From the NCBI GenBank assembly GCA_035380245.1, contig DAOSXA010000003.1, forward strand, positions 248,001 to 312,000: DNA of 64,000 nt, written 5' to 3'. The notes under the pieces were generated by a model, which saw only the letters and a program-made list of their open reading frames with translations, had not been told where the DNA came from and made no database searches. The translations under genes were made by a program, and so were the position numbers. The DNA is from Candidatus Zixiibacteriota bacterium. Lineage in GTDB: Bacteria > Zixibacteria > MSB-5A5 > GN15 > FEB-12. Below, one piece after another: positions 61,103 to 64,000 of the stretch; the first letter of the stretch is position 1; every line of letters starts with the position of its first letter.

Positions 61103-63274
61103 CTATTTAAGAGCCTTACGGGCTATTTTCATATTCTCCTCGTCCATTCCGAGGTCGATTGCTTTCTGAAGGTTCTTTTTATAATCCGCGACACCGCGGT
61201 CTTTCTGGGCCAGGCCTAGATAGAAATAAGGTTCGCCTTTATCGGCATAGGCGGACAACGAGCGTTTCGCATCTCCTAAACAAAGGTCCGAACGTCCCCC
61301 CTGAAGATATGCGTAACATAGAGCCATCCACGGTTCAAAACCGTCCATGGAGGTATACATCGTCTTTCGAGCCAGATTTTGCGCTTCGCTCGGACGAATC
61401 TTTTCATCCGACAGGGAGATTGAAAAGAACAGGTTATTCGTGAGATTGTCGCGGTTATGCCCGGCTGTTTCTTCGAACAGGTCAAAGGCCTGATCGACCG
61501 AACCGGATAAGTACAAGGCACGAGCTTTAGCTCCCCGCGCATCCATGAAATCAGACTCAATTCCCAGAGCCTGGTTTGCGAGGGTTAAAGCCTCATCTGC
61601 TCGTCCCAATTTCGAGAACCAAAGCGAAGCCGACGTAAGAGCATCGGGATTCTCGGGTTGCTCGGTTTGTAGAAGTTTCACCAACTCGACTACCGCGTCG
61701 TTTTGTTGCTGGTGATAAAGAAGTTGATTGAAATCATCGAATGATTTGACCTCCCCCGAAATCGGGCGATACGCTTCTATAAAAGCATCACGGGCGTCGG
61801 TGTAACGATCATTTTCAACCAACACGGTGGGATAGAGTAAAGCGGTTTCTGTCGGGAAGGTTTTGAATTGCGGATATTTGTCGAACGCTTCCAATGCTCT
61901 TTTGTACTGCTTACGGCTTCTCATGAGGTTAACCATGCGAATGAAGGCCGGAGCATAACTCGGGTCCAGGTTGAGGGAGGTGGTGTAAAGGCTTTCGGCG
62001 CGTTTGAAATCGCGACCACCGGCGGTGGAGATCATTTCTGCGACATCGGACAACCAATCGGGTTGTGTGGTGTGGTATTTGATCAGTTGTTCGGTTTCCT
62101 CGGCGAACTCCTGATCCAGACCGACCTCGCGCTTGATGAATGTGCTTCTTACTTTAATTTCCCGCCGATTACTGAGCATCCCGCGTACGCGACTGACGTC
62201 AAAGATCGTTTCCCGTTCCGGAATGATACGGAACAGAACAATAACCGTTTTATAGGCCATATAGTTGATGATCTCTTCCGGCCAGTTCTGTCTCTCGACC
62301 ATGCCGTTGGCCATACTTCTTTCCTGATCGATCTGACTCACGAAAAGAACCTTGGCATGGGCACGCATAAAGTTGTACTGAGCATCCACCGCATCGGGAC
62401 TGATATCCAGGCCTCGGTTGGCCTGAGCGATCACCGCGGTTCGATCACGCCGGGCAAGGGCATATTCGAGATCGAGAGCGGCACGCCAGAGGCGGGTTTC
62501 GCCTGCGCTGTCGATCGGTGCGGTAGTACGGCGAGCCTCGTAGAAATAGCCGTGTTTGAGGGCCCGTAACACGTGTCGATTGAATGAGAGACGGGTGTTC
62601 CCGGCTGCGGTTAAAGTTTTTCTCGATAAGACTATCGCTGAATCAATTTGGCCCATTTCTTCCATACAATCAGCCGCCAGTTCCCAGAATAAAACAGAGT
62701 CCAGCGGAGTCTCGAGAGTACGGTTATAGATGTTCCGGGCTTGATCGAAATCTCCATCCACAGCGAAAGAGCGGGCCTCAAGGAGTCCACTTAAGGGAGC
62801 CGGGATATCCGGCCATTTATTCATTTCCGTACGCATCTGAGGACCGGTGCCGCGATCCAGCATAGCTTGAGCCAGCATGACGGCTGCCCGGTAATCACCG
62901 TCCGATTTTTCTAAATACTTGGCAGCACGGTCGGCGGCAAGATCAGGATCATCAAAAAGCGAGTATATTCGAGACATCCCGGCCCAGGCCGGGGCGAAGT
63001 TCTCATCTATCTCCAGCGCCGTGGCATAGCGATTCATTGCCGACCAGAGCTGTAATTGCGCCTCGTCAATCGTTCCCAATCCACAAATTGCGGCAGCGTC
63101 GCTTGGATTGGCCTCGAGCATAGCGCTGTACTCTTTGCTGGCTTTATCAAAGCCTTTATCATCGATCAGGGTTATTTGGTCGGTTACACTGGATCCCGGG
63201 GTGGAATCACTCCCACAACCAAACGCTATAATAGCGATAATTGCGATCATCAAAGATAAATAGAGAGACTTCAT
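61103..63274 (-). CDS. TPR-repeat lipoprotein
   Basis: A 723-residue protein with a lipoprotein signal peptide (MKSLYLSLMIAIIAIIAFGC; lipobox AFGC, cysteine at 20). The mature part is made of many TPR repeats, for example YSAMLEANPSDAAAICGLG near 45 and LTNNLFFSISLSDEK near the end. TPR lipoproteins often support outer-membrane assembly or polysaccharide export. GGAAGGAAGGT lies just before the ATG at 63274. The longer frame upstream (32 residues) is rejected. It is divergent from lptB with about 178 bp between them. Confidence 0.85.
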   Translation of the reverse strand: MKSLYLSLMIAIIAIIAFGCGSDSTPGSSVTDQITLIDDKGFDKASKEYSAMLEANPSDAAAICGLGTIDEAQLQLWSAMNRYATALEIDENFAPAWAGMSRIYSLFDDPDLAADRAAKYLEKSDGDYRAAVMLAQAMLDRGTGPQMRTEMNKWPDIPAPLSGLLEARSFAVDGDFDQARNIYNRTLETPLDSVLFWELAADCMEEMGQIDSAIVLSRKTLTAAGNTRLSFNRHVLRALKHGYFYEARRTTAPIDSAGETRLWRAALDLEYALARRDRTAVIAQANRGLDISPDAVDAQYNFMRAHAKVLFVSQIDQERSMANGMVERQNWPEEIINYMAYKTVIVLFRIIPERETIFDVSRVRGMLSNRREIKVRSTFIKREVGLDQEFAEETEQLIKYHTTQPDWLSDVAEMISTAGGRDFKRAESLYTTSLNLDPSYAPAFIRMVNLMRSRKQYKRALEAFDKYPQFKTFPTETALLYPTVLVENDRYTDARDAFIEAYRPISGEVKSFDDFNQLLYHQQQNDAVVELVKLLQTEQPENPDALTSASLWFSKLGRADEALTLANQALGIESDFMDARGAKARALYLSGSVDQAFDLFEETAGHNRDNLTNNLFFSISLSDEKIRPSEAQNLARKTMYTSMDGFEPWMALCYAYLQGGRSDLCLGDAKRSLSAYADKGEPYFYLGLAQKDRGVADYKKNLQKAIDLGMDEENMKIARKALK

Positions 63275-63285
63275 ACCTTCCTTCC

Positions 63286-63297
63286 TATTAGTGATAT
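63286..63297. repeat. 12-bp direct repeat, copy 1
   Basis: TATTAGTGATAT occurs at 63286-63297, just upstream of the TPR lipoprotein's Shine-Dalgarno region, and again at 63443-63454, overlapping the -10 region and start of lptB. The copies are 157 bases apart in a divergent promoter region. Confidence 0.6.
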
Positions 63298-63417
63298 TCA
63301 GGGCATAAAAAAGCCCGGCGATTGAAGTAAATGCTTCTTGTACAACGCCGCAACCCATTATTTCCAACAAATTTGCGATGTTACAGCAAATATCGTGCGA
63401 ATGAGATTAGAATTTTG

Positions 63418-63446
63418 TTGAAACGTATTTTCACCAGCGGTATATT
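63418..63446 (+). promoter_or_regulatory. promoter of lptB
   Basis: TTGAAA (63418-63423), 17 bases, then TATATT (63441-63446), each a 5/6 match. Transcription would begin close to the ATG at 63453, so lptB may be translated from a leaderless or almost leaderless mRNA. Confidence 0.55.
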
Positions 63447-63454
63447 AGTGATAT
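63443..63454. repeat. 12-bp direct repeat, copy 2
   Basis: Second copy of TATTAGTGATAT, overlapping the -10 region and the first bases of lptB. Confidence 0.6.
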
Positions 63455-64000
63455 GGACATATTATCGTCAGACGCCCTATGTAAGTTTTACCACCGCCGT
63501 CCGGTGGTAAACGGTGTTTCCATTCAGGTAAAACCGGGTGAAGTGGTTGGTCTCCTGGGCCCCAACGGCGCCGGAAAAACCACCACATTCTACATGATTA
63601 TCGGCTTCATCAAGCCGGATAAGGGACGGGTATTTCTAGGCAAAAAAGCAATTACCCGACTCCCGATGTACAAACGGGTTGGTCTTGGGATCGGCTATCT
63701 GGCGCAGGAGGCTTCGGTTTTTCGCAAAATGACGGTTGAGGACAATATCAAGGCTATTTTACAATTCCGCCGTATGTCTCGCAAAGCCCGCAAGGCTCGT
63801 CTCGAAGAACTCCTGAATGAGTTGGATATTGCGCACTTGCGCAAAAGCAAAGCTTACACTCTTTCGGGAGGCGAGCGTCGCCGGGTTGAGATCACCCGGG
63901 CTCTGGTTAATGAGCCGAAATATATTCTTCTGGATGAGCCTTTTGCCGGGATTGACCCGATCGCAGTTGAAGATATTCAGAAAATTATCAGTCGCCTGGT
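63453..64000 (+). CDS. lptB: LPS export ABC transporter ATP-binding protein LptB, 5' part
   Basis: The ATG at 63453 opens a frame of 182 codons that runs off the window end. Walker [10 protein letters not shown] is at 36-44, [20 protein letters not shown] follows (the family's Q-loop region), then [11 protein letters not shown] as the ABC signature and [13 protein letters not shown] as Walker B. These, including [10 protein letters not shown], are typical of LptB, which drives lipopolysaccharide extraction with LptFG. No Shine-Dalgarno sequence is seen, and the promoter lies directly upstream. The 3' part lies outside the window. Confidence 0.93.
   Translation, partial: MDILSSDALCKFYHRRPVVNGVSIQVKPGEVVGLLGPNGAGKTTTFYMIIGFIKPDKGRVFLGKKAITRLPMYKRVGLGIGYLAQEASVFRKMTVEDNIKAILQFRRMSRKARKARLEELLNELDIAHLRKSKAYTLSGGERRRVEITRALVNEPKYILLDEPFAGIDPIAVEDIQKIISRL

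Noticed and set aside
1..64000. tRNA or rRNA genes
   Set aside because: No GGTTCGAATCC-type T-arm with cloverleaf and no rRNA-like segment was found on either strand by reading the gaps.

Overview
The window reads as a chromosomal stretch of a free-living, Gram-negative-type bacterium (outer-membrane TolC-like and PorV-like proteins, RND pump, LptB). Base composition is moderate. A secreted carboxypeptidase ending in thrombospondin type 3 repeats and a dockerin-like module, FlgD-Ig/Por-type C-terminal sorting-like domains (PNPFNP motifs), a PorV-family barrel and a complete menaquinone operon together suggest a member of the FCB group or a neighbouring candidate phylum (Zixibacteria-like). 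That placement is inference: there is no rRNA or other strong phylogenetic marker here.

Layout. 1-0.6 kb: 3' end of a TPR gene. 0.6-6.9 kb: MarR regulator with a three-gene RND efflux operon. 6.9-11 kb: rsgA, a tiny self-contained transcription unit, a DUF4184-type membrane protein, a YfiR-like periplasmic protein and a YihY/BrkB membrane protein, all on the minus strand. 11-17.9 kb: two cation/proton antiporters (plus strand) around a TPR protein and a CBS-protein/DASS-transporter pair (minus strand). 17.9-33.3 kb: a tightly packed nine-gene minus-strand operon: FN3 surface protein, FlgD-Ig protein, PorV-like barrel with TPRs, ExbB-like channel, two ExbD-like proteins, lipoprotein, TPR/NHL protein, and a LIM-domain protein with a DA1-like metallopeptidase domain. 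33.6-38.8 kb: archease-rtcB and small housekeeping or stress genes. 39.3-42.4 kb: an McrBC restriction pair, followed by a cluster of GC-rich palindromes. 42.8-52.3 kb: a menaquinone operon (ubiE/menG, menF, menD, menH, menB, menA, menC, menE) with a convergent hotdog thioesterase that fits MenI. 52.4-58.6 kb: exported PepF-like peptidase, ferritin, and the M14 carboxypeptidase with TSP3/dockerin tail. 58.7-64 kb: glycine-rich RRM protein, a lipoprotein/epimerase/nucleotidyltransferase operon, and the start of lptB.

How the genes work together. The most unusual block is the 15-kb operon at 17.9-33.3 kb. It joins an energised inner-membrane ExbB/ExbD motor to outer-membrane and surface proteins with type-IX-like sorting domains and to an exported LIM-DA1 peptidase. 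I read it as a candidate undescribed envelope system (transport, surface display or motility); no function can be assigned from sequence alone. The menaquinone operon supplies every enzyme from chorismate to menaquinone. Start codons were chosen from Shine-Dalgarno matches, 1-4 bp stop/start overlaps and signal-peptide position, so several starts lie inside longer open frames.
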